Made by a program: the position numbers and the translations under genes
In this document: positions 32,391 to 41,656 of the stretch, piece by piece
Numbering within the stretch: position 1 is the first letter of the stretch
How the letters are laid out: each line of letters opens with the position of its first letter
Notes under the pieces: model-generated
What the model was told of the DNA's origin: nothing
Database searches by the model: none
What the model saw: only the letters and a program-made list of their open reading frames with translations
Source of the DNA: an archaeon CG10_big_fil_rev_8_21_14_0_10_43_11
GTDB taxonomy: Archaea > Nanobdellota > Nanobdellia > PEZQ01
Reading direction: 5' to 3'
Length of the DNA: 44,640 nt
Assembly (NCBI GenBank): GCA_002763265.1
Contig: PEZQ01000008.1
Location: 37,788 to 82,427, forward strand

Positions 32391-34046
32391 TTAACCTGAA
32401 AACAAGTTTCTCAAAAACGAAAGCACATTCTCAAACAGGCTTTTTTGCGCTTCTTCTGCTTCAAGCTCATCAAATTCAGGATACTGACTTGCAAACGAAT
32501 CCTCAAGAGGCGTTGATTTGATGCCTCCGTCTGTTGCGCTTGAGTCCTGACTAGCTGCGCTTACAAGTGACGCAGTTTCTGCTGAACCCGCACTTACTTG
32601 GTCAAGACTTCGCGCAATTCCTTCTTCTGCGTAAAGCGGGTAAAACACACCGCCACCAGCACGCATGGTCAAATTCCATTCTCCCGTCGCAAGATAAAGG
32701 TCAATAAATGACTTGATTTGTTCCTGAGCTTTAGCGGGATTGTTCTCATCAAGGGTTATTGATGAGTATACTCTGTCTTGGGTTATGACAAAGTTTCGAT
32801 CCCAATAACTAGGTGGCAAAATGCTGCGCTCTTCGCTTGATGCTACAGACCGCGCTTCTTCAGGTTGTTCTGGCACGTAAACACGAATAAAAGGTTTACT
32901 CACGCTTATGCTCACGTTCGCACCTTCATAGTATGAATCCATCTGATTTTGGTAAAAGTTTAGCCCTTCAACACTAGATTGGTCAAAATTGAATGAACTA
33001 ATCTTTGCCTCACCTGAAATGTACGTGTAGCGGTCATCACCTTGCTGTTCAAGTGTGACTTCATACGCCTGAGCTAAGTACGTTCCTGTTACTTCGCGTA
33101 CAAAAGCAAGAATATCACTCTCAAAAAGAGAAATATCCTGTCCGTACGCGTTGACAGAAATCCTGCCTGCACCATCCTCAAATCCGTACACACTCACGTA
33201 CGCTCCGCTCTCTTCTGAAAATTGTTTTTGTGCTGAAATGTAGATGCGCGTGTTCTCTTCGTAACTGCCAAAACACTCTTTTACGCTATTATAATATTGG
33301 GTGCTTCCAAAGTCACAATCAAGACTTGAAAAAAGCGTTGCTAAATCAAAGCTTCCCTCACTATAGCCGCTAAAGCTAAAAGAGAGCGTATCTGTTAGAT
33401 ACCAAATGTACGCGACATGTGTTGATGCAAGCGATTTTATCTGATTACTTGACGTTTTAAACACAACACGACACTGATTGTAGTCATCCTCATAATATTT
33501 CTCAGCACTGATTGCATCATAATATGCGCGCAATGAATCACAATCATATTCTCGCGTATCCGAATTGTAAAGCGGTTGTGCCTGCACATAAAATTCTTCA
33601 ATCGTACCATTTATGAGGTGGTCAGCATACCTGCGTTTGAGATTCCAACCAAGTTGTTTGCTCTCATTTGGCGTGAACACAACATCATAGTCTTGCACGT
33701 CATTTACGTAAAATGATACGCCAAGCACTTTGCCAGTAATATCAGATGACGCGTTTTTGACAACAATATTAAAGTTCACGCTCTTGTAGTCACTCCACTG
33801 ATAGCAGTTTGTATCAGACACGTTTGTGTACGCGTACCCTGACAAGCGCATTTCTTCAAGAATACTTGGCAAAATAGCGTCCACAAAGCCTTCTGACACG
33901 TTGCACTGAGTGTCACGCACGTCATCTGCTATGCTGATTGCAAGAGCCGGTTCTGATACGGCAACACTACTTGTTCCTTGAGAGGTTTGCCCAAAGCCAA
34001 CGCCAACCACCATTAGTGCAAGTAACACAAAACTCAGTATTCTCAT
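32391..34046 (-). CDS. Secreted or surface protein of unknown function, 551 aa
   Basis: A signal peptide (MRILSFVLLALMVVGVGFGQ) leads to a long beta-rich region with many N-glycosylation sites and a few cysteines (DTQCN, NCYQW, YDCDS, LDCDF, KECFG). The C-terminus is a short amphipathic helix, SLFENVLSFLRNLF. No family is recognised. The ATG at 34046 is 28 nt after the TATA-like TTTATAAAGT and 5 nt after a perfect palindrome, so it is leaderless and likely repressible. The divergent neighbour encodes a membrane-bound winged-helix protein, a good candidate regulator. Confidence 0.72.
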   Translation of the reverse strand: MRILSFVLLALMVVGVGFGQTSQGTSSVAVSEPALAISIADDVRDTQCNVSEGFVDAILPSILEEMRLSGYAYTNVSDTNCYQWSDYKSVNFNIVVKNASSDITGKVLGVSFYVNDVQDYDVVFTPNESKQLGWNLKRRYADHLINGTIEEFYVQAQPLYNSDTREYDCDSLRAYYDAISAEKYYEDDYNQCRVVFKTSSNQIKSLASTHVAYIWYLTDTLSFSFSGYSEGSFDLATLFSSLDCDFGSTQYYNSVKECFGSYEENTRIYISAQKQFSEESGAYVSVYGFEDGAGRISVNAYGQDISLFESDILAFVREVTGTYLAQAYEVTLEQQGDDRYTYISGEAKISSFNFDQSSVEGLNFYQNQMDSYYEGANVSISVSKPFIRVYVPEQPEEARSVASSEERSILPPSYWDRNFVITQDRVYSSITLDENNPAKAQEQIKSFIDLYLATGEWNLTMRAGGGVFYPLYAEEGIARSLDQVSAGSAETASLVSAASQDSSATDGGIKSTPLEDSFASQYPEFDELEAEEAQKSLFENVLSFLRNLFSG

Positions 34047-34051
34047 AGTAA

Positions 34052-34067
34052 AATAACACGTGTTATT
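34052..34067. promoter_or_regulatory. Perfect 16-bp palindrome, candidate operator
   Basis: AATAACACGTGTTATT is a perfect inverted repeat without spacer. It lies between the TATA-like sequence (about 34068-34080) and the ATG at 34046 of the secreted-protein gene, so a bound protein would block RNA polymerase at the transcription start. The divergent gene at 34140 encodes a DNA-binding membrane protein and is the obvious candidate to bind it. Confidence 0.55.
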
Positions 34068-34139
34068 ACTTTATAAAATGTACATACACTTTTGTTGATA
34101 TAACAATCTTTAATACAAAAAAAAATAGGGAGTATAGAT

Positions 34140-34655
34140 ATGGACCTCAAGCTCAAAGATGAACTTACCAAAGCATTGATTGAAACACCCGGTCTTTCTA
34201 TTAGCGAACTTGCAAAAAAAACAGGCAATTACTATTCGTACACGCACAAGGTCATAACTGAAATGAGTGCTAAGGGGCTTATCAGCATTAAAAAACGTGA
34301 CAAGAACGGAAAAGACGTGACTGTGTGCTATGTAAATGATGCGTACAAAAAAGAATGGGTGGGGCGTGTTCGCACATTTCTTCGTGCCATTCTCAAAGAT
34401 GGAGAAATAAAAGCAGCATTTTTTATTATGTACGCTTTTATCATGCTTAATATTGCAAAAGACTATCTTTTGCAGCAAGCACCACACGGGACCGCGCTTT
34501 TTTCGCGCGCAACAGCTGAATCCGCAGATTCCGCGCTCCAAACCATTGCTGCAACAAGCACTCCTGTTTTTTCAAGCATAAGCATTGCCGTTATTATTCT
34601 TTTGAGTGCGAGCGCGCTTCTCGTGGTATGGCTGTATCGCACGCGGCGTTCTTAG
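34140..34655 (+). CDS. Membrane-anchored winged-helix transcriptional regulator, 171 aa
   Basis: Residues 1-75 form a winged helix of the MarR/ArsR type: TPGLSISELAKKTGNYYSYTH is the helix-turn-helix, and GLISIKKRDKNGKDVTVCYV the wing. Two membrane helices follow, about residues 98-112 (FFIMYAFIMLNIAKDYLL) and 145-165 (SISIAVIILLSASALLVVWL), with a short outer loop. Such a layout lets a membrane or outside signal control DNA binding directly. GGGAG lies 8 nt before the ATG. It is divergent from the secreted protein whose promoter holds a perfect palindrome. Confidence 0.82.
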   Translation: MDLKLKDELTKALIETPGLSISELAKKTGNYYSYTHKVITEMSAKGLISIKKRDKNGKDVTVCYVNDAYKKEWVGRVRTFLRAILKDGEIKAAFFIMYAFIMLNIAKDYLLQQAPHGTALFSRATAESADSALQTIAATSTPVFSSISIAVIILLSASALLVVWLYRTRRS

Positions 34656-34972
34656 AATTTGCTTCCTTCACTAAAATTTTCCTTAACTGATTTGTCTTGG
34701 CGAATAATTTCTAGCACTTCAGCAGGCGAATCATGCGGGTTTGAAAGCACATAGTTTGTCCCCTCCTTGATAAAAAGGGTTTTTCCTTTTGCAAACTCGT
34801 AAGTACTTTCTCCAAATATGACGCGCATCACACCCTGCAACACGTAGAGCACACAATCGCTTGACGCGGTTTTGCTCACTTCACCTTGTAATTCAAGAAT
34901 TTTGCCAACAAACCACTCCTCATTAGCAAAGAGTATTTCTTCTCCCCAATCAAACAAATTAATCTTGCGCAT
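34652..34972 (-). CDS. Cupin-domain protein, 106 aa
   Basis: A single small beta-barrel of the cupin type is suggested by YVLQGVMRVIFGESTYEFAKGKTLFIKEGTNYVLSNPHDSPAEVLE: the G-x-hydrophobic-x repeat, the KG(x)TLFI turn and the late histidine. Only one metal-ligand-like histidine is clear, so a catalytic role is uncertain and a sensor or binding role is possible. It overlaps the end of the regulator gene by 4 nt in convergent orientation. Confidence 0.7.
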   Translation of the reverse strand: MRKINLFDWGEEILFANEEWFVGKILELQGEVSKTASSDCVLYVLQGVMRVIFGESTYEFAKGKTLFIKEGTNYVLSNPHDSPAEVLEIIRQDKSVKENFSEGSKF

Positions 34973-35057
34973 ACCTCATGTTATGCCTGTTGAGAATTTT
35001 AAGGATTTTTAGCATAGAGCACAACCCTTAATATTTCTAACCGTGTAATGCACACGT

Positions 35058-36155
35058 ATGGGCAAGTGGAGTGCGGTTGGCACAATTATTGCGCTTGTTG
35101 TTGGGGCAGGCGTGCTTGGCATCCCTTATGTTGTTGTGCGTGCCGGATTCTGGAATGGGTTTGTGCAAATCTTTTTGATAGGCTCACTTATGATTGTGCT
35201 CAACCTTTTTGTTGGTGAAATTGTGCTGCGAACCAAAGGAAAACACCAACTCGTTGAACTTGCAAAACACTATCTTGGCGCGCGCTTTGAAAAACTTATG
35301 TTTATCACCTTCATGCTTGGACAGTACGGCGCGCTTGTTGCGTACCTTGTTGGTATCAAAAACATTCTTATCACCTTGTTTGGTCCTTGGGGATTACTTG
35401 CAACACTCCTCACCTTTGCGGCACTATCGCTTTTGCTTTTAATGCGCTTACACATGCTCGCTGACATCGAGACCGGGCTAACCATTGTTATGCTCATACT
35501 TATTGGCATTATTGCCCTTTCCCTCTTCTCACAGGTTGATTACATGAATTTCAGCGTGATAGGAAGCGCACCATTCTCAGCATATGGTGTCATCCTGTTT
35601 TCAGTGATGGGTTTTACCATTATTCCTGAAGTGATTCGAGAATTAAAGAAAAAAGAAGAACTCGTTTCAGTTGTGTTTAATGCGTTTCTTGTTATCATGC
35701 TTATTAACGCTTTGTTTGCGTACGTGTTTGTTGGCGTGTACGGATTTGATGTTGCAGAAATTGCAACAAACTCGCTTAGCGGCTCGCTGCTCTACATTGG
35801 CGGATTTCTCGTGATGAGCATGCTTATCACTTCATTTCTTGCAATTGGTCTTGTGCTCAAAGACATGTTTGTCACTGACTTGGAAGTTAAAAAAACCAAA
35901 GCCTGGCTTTTTGCCATTGTTCCTGCATATCTTTTCTTTTTTGTTGCACGACCTGACTTCATCAACGTGCTTGGCATTGTAGGAAGCTTTACTGCAGGCA
36001 TTGTAGGCATTCTTGTATGCTGGATGGTGCTTCGCTCACGAAAACGCGGGAATCGAAAACCGGAATTCGTGGTGCCGGGCGGAAGCGCTCTTGTGTACGT
36101 ACTTATTGGTGTGCTCTCACTTGGCGTTGTGTGGCAAGCGCTCCACCTGTTCTAA
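35058..36155 (+). CDS. Amino-acid permease-like membrane transporter, 365 aa
   Basis: About eleven membrane helices are visible. The first has the diagnostic GTIIALVVGAGVLGIPYVVV, the GAGxLGxP motif of the aromatic amino-acid permease and AAAP/APC superfamily. FSVMGFTIIPEVIRELKKKEE, in the middle helix, matches the same group. The substrate is probably one or more amino acids taken up with a cation. A TATA-like CCTTAATATT lies about 25 nt before the ATG. Its end overlaps the convergent CTP synthase gene by 39 nt. Confidence 0.85.
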   Translation: MGKWSAVGTIIALVVGAGVLGIPYVVVRAGFWNGFVQIFLIGSLMIVLNLFVGEIVLRTKGKHQLVELAKHYLGARFEKLMFITFMLGQYGALVAYLVGIKNILITLFGPWGLLATLLTFAALSLLLLMRLHMLADIETGLTIVMLILIGIIALSLFSQVDYMNFSVIGSAPFSAYGVILFSVMGFTIIPEVIRELKKKEELVSVVFNAFLVIMLINALFAYVFVGVYGFDVAEIATNSLSGSLLYIGGFLVMSMLITSFLAIGLVLKDMFVTDLEVKKTKAWLFAIVPAYLFFFVARPDFINVLGIVGSFTAGIVGILVCWMVLRSRKRGNRKPEFVVPGGSALVYVLIGVLSLGVVWQALHLF

Positions 36156-37757
36156 CTCTTTTGCGCATGCTGCAACAAACGCGCTAAACAACGGCTCGGG
36201 TGCTTCAAAGCGCGACGAGAATTCAGGATGCGCCTGGGTTCCAACAAAGAAAGGATGATTAGGAAGTTCAATAAATTCAACAAGCAGTCCATCAGGTGAC
36301 CGGCCTGAAAACACAAGACCTGCCTCACTGAGTTGTTTGTGGTATGCGGGGTTAACTTCGTAGCGGTGGCGGTGGCGATGCGAAACCTCACCTGAGCCGT
36401 ACATGCGCGAAACGCGAGAATCTTTTGCTAATACCGCGGGATACGCGCCAAGGCGCATGCTCGCCCCATACCTGCTTTGTGCAAGCACGTTTTTTTGGTC
36501 GGGAAGCACACAAATCACCGGGTGTTTTGTGAGGGTATTGGTTTCTGTTGAGTCAGCATCAAGACCAACAACGTTTCGGGCAAATTCAACAACCGCAAGT
36601 TGCAGGCCAAAACACAAACCCAAAAAAGGAATCTCATGCTCGCGCGCGTACTGTATTGCCTTAATTTTTCCTTCAACCCCGCTTGAACCAAAACCGCCAG
36701 GAACAAGAATACCATCAACACCGTCAAACACGCCCTCTCTATCAATGCTTGACGCGTCAATCCAGTTGATGCGCACGCGAACATTGTGGTGCGCGCCTGC
36801 ATGGTGCAATGCTTCGTTTACTGATACGTATGAATCTGCAAGCGTAAAATCACCAGTGTTCACGTACTTACCAACCATGCCAATCACGATTTCCTTGTTC
36901 GCGCTCTTGATTGCATTTACCACGCGCGCCCATTCGTGCATGTTGCTTTTGAGCGGCGGCGTGTCAAGCACATTCAATATTTTTGTTGAAAATTGCTGGG
37001 CTTCTAAGAGAAGCGGAACTTCATAAATCGTGCCAACGTCAGGAGCTGAAATAATATGCTGTGGCTTTACATTGCAAAAGAGCGCAATCTTGTCCCGGCG
37101 CGCCTGATCCAAGTGAGAAGGGGTGCGACACACCACAAAATCAGGATGAATGCCCATGCCCATGAGCTCACGCGTGCTGTGCTGGGCGGGTTTTGTTTTT
37201 GCTTCGCCAAGATGGCTTGGCACGGGAACAAACACTAAGTGCACAAAAACTACGTGTTCCTCATCTTCAAAACGCATTTGCCTAACTGCTTCAAGAAAGG
37301 GCACGTTTTGATAGTCTCCAACTGTTCCGCCAATTTCTACAATCACGAAATCCGTGTTCTCATCGCCAACTGCACGAATGCGGCGTTTTATCTCATCAGT
37401 AATATGAGGAATGATTTCAACAGTTTTTCCCAAGTACTTTCCCAAACGCTCGTTATCAATAACTTGCTGATAAATTTGACCGGTAGTAAGATTATTCTTT
37501 TTTGGCAGGGAAATGTTTAAGAATCGCTCGTAATGGCCAAGGTCTTGGTCAATTTCACCGCCATCATCAGTCACCCATACTTCACCATGCTCTGTTGGCC
37601 GCAGGGTTCCTGCATCCACATTCACGTAGGGGTCAATTTTAACCGCCGTAACGTTAAACCCTCTGCTTTTGAGCAGACGGGCAATGCTTGCAGACAAAAT
37701 GCCTTTTCCAAGACCGGAAATGACACCGCCAGTGATAATAACATACTTTCTTGGCAC
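36117..37757 (-). CDS. pyrG: CTP synthase
   Basis: CTP synthase aminates UTP with ammonia from glutamine. The N-terminal synthase has ITGGVISGLGKG and KIDPYVNVDAGTLRPTEHGE; the C-terminal class I glutaminase has PGGFGSSGVEGK and the nucleophile region FLGLCFGLQLAVVEFARN. The ORF extends to an ATG at 37817, but I choose the GTG at 37757: it gives the family's MPRKYVIITGG-type start and about 546 aa, and a TATA box at 37780-37790 sits 28 nt upstream, so the transcript is leaderless. The longer form would add 20 residues made from the promoter. Confidence 0.94.
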   Translation of the reverse strand: MPRKYVIITGGVISGLGKGILSASIARLLKSRGFNVTAVKIDPYVNVDAGTLRPTEHGEVWVTDDGGEIDQDLGHYERFLNISLPKKNNLTTGQIYQQVIDNERLGKYLGKTVEIIPHITDEIKRRIRAVGDENTDFVIVEIGGTVGDYQNVPFLEAVRQMRFEDEEHVVFVHLVFVPVPSHLGEAKTKPAQHSTRELMGMGIHPDFVVCRTPSHLDQARRDKIALFCNVKPQHIISAPDVGTIYEVPLLLEAQQFSTKILNVLDTPPLKSNMHEWARVVNAIKSANKEIVIGMVGKYVNTGDFTLADSYVSVNEALHHAGAHHNVRVRINWIDASSIDREGVFDGVDGILVPGGFGSSGVEGKIKAIQYAREHEIPFLGLCFGLQLAVVEFARNVVGLDADSTETNTLTKHPVICVLPDQKNVLAQSRYGASMRLGAYPAVLAKDSRVSRMYGSGEVSHRHRHRYEVNPAYHKQLSEAGLVFSGRSPDGLLVEFIELPNHPFFVGTQAHPEFSSRFEAPEPLFSAFVAACAKELEQVERLPHNAK

Positions 37758-37779
37758 AAGATACGAAGCAAAAAAGAGT

Positions 37780-37790
37780 CTATTAATGTT
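37780..37790 (-). promoter_or_regulatory. TATA box of pyrG
   Basis: The minus strand reads AACATTAATAG with its centre about 28 nt before the GTG at 37757. This spacing matches leaderless archaeal promoters and is the main reason to choose the GTG start. Confidence 0.5.
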
Positions 37791-37878
37791 ACGGTCGCGT
37801 GACCATAGTATGAACATCCATCAGCCAACGTTATGCACCATCATTTTTTCTTTGAAATCTAAAATGTATTGAGCACAC

Positions 37879-38658
37879 CTAGGTCATGGTCATGTCATTA
37901 ACCGGGTCAGAGTTTTGTTCAAGCAGAACTGCGAGATGGTCTTTAAACACGTAGTGCACTAACTCATCATAGTTCGTTTTGTACACGCCATACACTGCAT
38001 CGGATTCTGGAACGCTTCTGCCCGTAAAATCGTGAAGCATGGTTTTGTAACTCTCAAGCACGTTTGCGTATTGCGCGTCAAGATTGTTTTGTGAGAGGTC
38101 GGGCGATTTCAAAAACCAGAACTGTAAGGGCACGTGCTTTTGTGCAAGAAGACCTGCAACATCGCAGCGAGAACTGGACATGAACACGAGTCGTGGAAAA
38201 TCAATTGCCATGCTTGCAAGGAGTGAACCGTCATTAACCGGATTGCCTGTTTTGTCCACGTTTAAGACAAGATAGTTTGTGTTGTCAAACATGTTTTTGT
38301 ACAGGCTTGGGTGCAATTCATCAACAATAACGCCTTTGCTGGTTTGTTTTGCAAGCTTTGAGAAATACGCGAGCGCGTCATTTCGAGCTCCTGTGCACTG
38401 ACCACTAGTTCGTTCTGCAATAGGCACGCCTGAAGGAATAGAAAGACGCGCGCCATTACCAAATTCAAACGTCAAATACGAGCCGGTAATTCTTCCAAGA
38501 ATATTGTCATACACGAGCCCGCCACGATTGTGTTCTGACACGTGCTGAGAGAGCGTGTCTGTCTGAGCGTTGTAGAGGCTGCGCACCAGGTATGCGAGCG
38601 TGGGGTGCGCGTCAAAAATAAACATGTGCGGACGCTTTTTTGCGCGATTAACTATCAT
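37879..38658 (-). CDS. Hypothetical protein, 259 aa
   Basis: I do not recognise this family. The product is a soluble alpha-beta protein; FIFDAHPTLAYLVRSLY near the N-terminus and VIVDELHPSLY and NYLVLNVDKTGNPV in the middle suggest a nucleotide- or carbohydrate-binding fold without clear motifs. The frame opens at a TTG at 38667, but the ATG at 38658 lies 26 nt after a TATA-like CTTTTTAAGAGA and is preferred. It lies between pyrG and glmS, same strand as both. Confidence 0.62.
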   Translation of the reverse strand: MIVNRAKKRPHMFIFDAHPTLAYLVRSLYNAQTDTLSQHVSEHNRGGLVYDNILGRITGSYLTFEFGNGARLSIPSGVPIAERTSGQCTGARNDALAYFSKLAKQTSKGVIVDELHPSLYKNMFDNTNYLVLNVDKTGNPVNDGSLLASMAIDFPRLVFMSSSRCDVAGLLAQKHVPLQFWFLKSPDLSQNNLDAQYANVLESYKTMLHDFTGRSVPESDAVYGVYKTNYDELVHYVFKDHLAVLLEQNSDPVNDMTMT

Positions 38659-38694
38659 GGAGAGCAAACATTACTAATCTCTTAAAAAGGGTTT

Positions 38695-40473
38695 CTATGT
38701 TACGGTAACGCTCTTTGCTAAATTTCGTGGTTTGTCAATGTCTCTGCCGCACGCAAGCGCCGTGTAGTAGGCAAGAAGCTGGCAGGGAATGTTTGCAAGA
38801 AGAGGGTAGTGAAGCGAATCAACTTTTGGAATAACCAGGTTCACGTCAAACACACCATTTGCATAATCAGTAATGCCAATAGTAAAGCCTCCGCGCGCCT
38901 TGACTTCATGCACGTTGTTTACTGTTTCTTCATAGGTGTAGTCATGAGGGGCAATGCACACTACCGGCACGTCTTTTGAAATGAGCGCAAGCGTGCCATG
39001 CTTAAGCTCTCCTGCGGGCATGCCTTCAGCGTGAATATAGCTAATTTCTTTCATTTTAAGCGCGCCCTCGCTTGCAACCGCAAAATTGATTGCGCGGGCA
39101 AGATAATAAATATCAGATGATTTGCTCAAGCGTTTTGCAAGTTCTTTGATTTTTGGCTCGTTATCTACAATAACTTGATGAATTTTATCTGCAAGTGCTT
39201 CAAGGTGCGGAATGTTCTCATCCAGTGTATACGCAAGCGTGTAGGCAATCATGTACATCACCGTTACCTGTGCAGTAAACGCTTTTGTTGAGGCAACACT
39301 CACTTCAGGACCACAATTAAGGTAGAGTGACACATCGCTTAACGTATCAAGAGATGAACCCACCACGTTAACAAGACTCACCACGTTACACCCGTTCTTT
39401 TTTGCTTTGCGAACCGGGTTTAACACGTCAGCAGTCTCTCCGCTTTGGGATACGGCAATAACAAGCGCGTCTTTGCCGATTTTGTCAACAAAGTATTGGA
39501 ATTCTGAGGCCATGTATACATCACAATATTTTCCTGAAATTTCAGAAACAGCATAGCGACCAACAATTGCCGCATAGCGTGACGTTCCCGCAGCAACAAT
39601 GCAGACGCGAGGAGCGGCATTAATGAGGCTTGCAACTTTCTGCAGTTTCTTTTTATCCTGCATCAAGGCTTTACGAAACGTTTGGGGTTGTTCATTAATC
39701 TCTTTAATCAAAAAATGAGGATATCCTTCTTTGCTTGCCTGTTCTGCATCCCACTCAACTCGAGACACTGATTTTTTGAGCGGATGTCTTGTTTTTGCAT
39801 CAAAAAATTCCACTGACTGCGAAGTGATTTTTGCAGCCTCATCTTCATCCATAAAATACACGTTTTTCGTATGCTTCAAAAAAGGCAGTGTATCAGACGC
39901 AATATAATACTCATCAGGTCCAACACCAATAACAAGAGGGCTCTCGCGCTTAACTGCTAACAGGGTATCAGGATTGTCTGAGGATACGGCAAGAATAGCA
40001 TACGAACCTTTGAGATGATTAATTGTTTTAAAAAACGCGTCCTCAAATGAGTTTCCCTGATGCAGGTAATCCTCAATAAGATGAGTAACAATCTCAGAAT
40101 CAGTTTCGCTTTTGAACACGTATCCTTTTGCAAGGAGCAGGTTTTTAAGAGAAATGTAGTTATCAATAATACCATTATGCACAATAGCAACGCGTCCTTC
40201 TTTAGACACGTGCGGGTGCGCATTTTCATCAGTTACGCCACCATGCGTTGCCCAGCGCGTATGAGAGATTACTGTGTTTCCTGAAAGCGATTCAAAATCA
40301 AGGCGTTTTGAAACGACGTCAATTCTTCCTGCTGCTTTTTTCACGTTGACTGTCGGATTTGAAACAACAGCAATACCGCACGAATCGTAACCCCGATACT
40401 CAAGTGCTTTTAACCCATTAATAACGGTTTGAACGCCATCACGTTTTCCTACAAACCCAAAGATTCCACACAT
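38695..40473 (-). CDS. glmS: Glutamine--fructose-6-phosphate aminotransferase (GlmS)
   Basis: GlmS makes glucosamine-6-phosphate, the first step of amino-sugar synthesis for glycans. The start must be the ATG at 40473, since the mature enzyme needs Cys2 as nucleophile (MCGIFGFVG); an extension to 40509 is excluded. The class II glutaminase has GYDSCGIAV, HTRWATHG and HNGIIDNY; the two SIS sugar-isomerase domains follow with ASEFQYFVDKIGKDALVIAV, SQSGETADVLNPVRKAK, ASTKAFTAQ and the end ANIPCQLLAYYTALACGRDID PRNLAKSVTVT with K between D and P. Length (592 aa) is typical. A TATA box at about 40531-40541 implies a leader of some 35 nt. Confidence 0.96.
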   Translation of the reverse strand: MCGIFGFVGKRDGVQTVINGLKALEYRGYDSCGIAVVSNPTVNVKKAAGRIDVVSKRLDFESLSGNTVISHTRWATHGGVTDENAHPHVSKEGRVAIVHNGIIDNYISLKNLLLAKGYVFKSETDSEIVTHLIEDYLHQGNSFEDAFFKTINHLKGSYAILAVSSDNPDTLLAVKRESPLVIGVGPDEYYIASDTLPFLKHTKNVYFMDEDEAAKITSQSVEFFDAKTRHPLKKSVSRVEWDAEQASKEGYPHFLIKEINEQPQTFRKALMQDKKKLQKVASLINAAPRVCIVAAGTSRYAAIVGRYAVSEISGKYCDVYMASEFQYFVDKIGKDALVIAVSQSGETADVLNPVRKAKKNGCNVVSLVNVVGSSLDTLSDVSLYLNCGPEVSVASTKAFTAQVTVMYMIAYTLAYTLDENIPHLEALADKIHQVIVDNEPKIKELAKRLSKSSDIYYLARAINFAVASEGALKMKEISYIHAEGMPAGELKHGTLALISKDVPVVCIAPHDYTYEETVNNVHEVKARGGFTIGITDYANGVFDVNLVIPKVDSLHYPLLANIPCQLLAYYTALACGRDIDKPRNLAKSVTVT

Positions 40474-40627
40474 AGTTACACCAATACCGTTACGCACGTG
40501 CGTGCGCATTCACAAAACCATTCAAGGAGTATTTAAAAAGACGTGGCACAAAACGTTCACAACATTTAAAACATGACGCGCGCACAACGAGTTTTTTAAA
40601 GAACCGGCATGTACAATACCATCAGGT

Positions 40628-41656
40628 ATGAGAATTATTCGCGCTGACTACAAAAAAGACACGGTCCGTCTTGCTGTTGAAACAAATGATGATGTATACT
40701 TTCTCCAACGCGTGCTTGAAACAGGCGACCTCATCACCGGCTCGACCACGCGCAAAGTCAAAAAAGGTGCAAAAGAAGAAGCAGTGCGAAAACACGTAAC
40801 CCTCACGTTGCGTATTGAAAAAATTGAGTTCAAAGATGAACCGCTCGCGCTTCGCGTGAACGGAAAAATTGTGCAAAGCAGCGATGAAGACGTTGCCCTT
40901 GGCAGTTATCACTCGCTTGAACTTGGCGAAGCAAGTATAGTAACTGTTTTAAAAAAATTCTCAGCAGTTGATAAGAAATTGCTTGAAAAAGCCGCAGCAA
41001 AAACAAAACACAAACTAATTTTGCTTGCCGTGCTTGACTATGGCGAAGCCCACTTTGGCATGCTCACACGAAACAAGATAAAACCAGTAGGAAGTTTTGA
41101 AAAAAGCATGGGTCGAAAAGACCTTAAAGACGCTGAAAAAAACAGAGAGCTCTTTCTTAGAGAATTTCTTGAAAAAATACGCGTGCACCTTGAGAATTCA
41201 AAAGCAGAGATTGCCATTATCGGCGCGGTCGGATTTGTTTCTGATGCGCTCAAAAATCTCATATCAAAAGATTTGAAACCGCGCGTTCGCTTTGCAAAAG
41301 TCTCAACAAACACAACGCGCGGACTCCACGAGCTTATTGCACGCGGAGAAGTTGCACAGGTTATCAAAGATGATGAGATAAGTAAAGAAAGCACGCTTGT
41401 CATGATATTTTTTGAAAAGATTCAGAAAAACTCAAAAAAAGTATCATATGGTCTTGAAGCAGTGCATGAAAAAGCAAAAAAAGGAGGGGTGGAGACCCTG
41501 CTGGTAAGTGACGCGCGCGTTCGTGACGCGCGTGTGCAAGAACTTATTGAACGCGTAGAAGAGGGCGCGGGCAGCATTGAACTTATCAGCGCACAACACG
41601 AGCGTGGCGAAGAGTTTTTGCGCTTTGGCGGAATTGGAGCGCTCACACGATTCTAA
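40628..41656 (+). CDS. pelA: Pelota-family mRNA surveillance protein (aPelota/Dom34)
   Basis: aPelota rescues stalled ribosomes together with archaeal EF-1alpha/ABCE1. The 342-aa chain shows the three domains: an Sm-like N-terminal part (YFLQRVLETGDLITGSTTRK), an eRF1-like middle (LILLAVLDYGEAHFGML) and a C-terminal part with the characteristic YGLEAVHEKAKKGGVETLLVSD. It lacks the GGQ loop of release factors, as expected. The TATA-like TTTTTTAAAG at about 40590-40600 lies 28-38 nt before the ATG. Confidence 0.95.
   Translation: MRIIRADYKKDTVRLAVETNDDVYFLQRVLETGDLITGSTTRKVKKGAKEEAVRKHVTLTLRIEKIEFKDEPLALRVNGKIVQSSDEDVALGSYHSLELGEASIVTVLKKFSAVDKKLLEKAAAKTKHKLILLAVLDYGEAHFGMLTRNKIKPVGSFEKSMGRKDLKDAEKNRELFLREFLEKIRVHLENSKAEIAIIGAVGFVSDALKNLISKDLKPRVRFAKVSTNTTRGLHELIARGEVAQVIKDDEISKESTLVMIFFEKIQKNSKKVSYGLEAVHEKAKKGGVETLLVSDARVRDARVQELIERVEEGAGSIELISAQHERGEEFLRFGGIGALTRF

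Noticed and set aside
36403-37026. 207-aa plus-strand ORF
   Set aside because: It is antisense to pyrG, which is certain; the product is low-complexity and rich in S, T and A.
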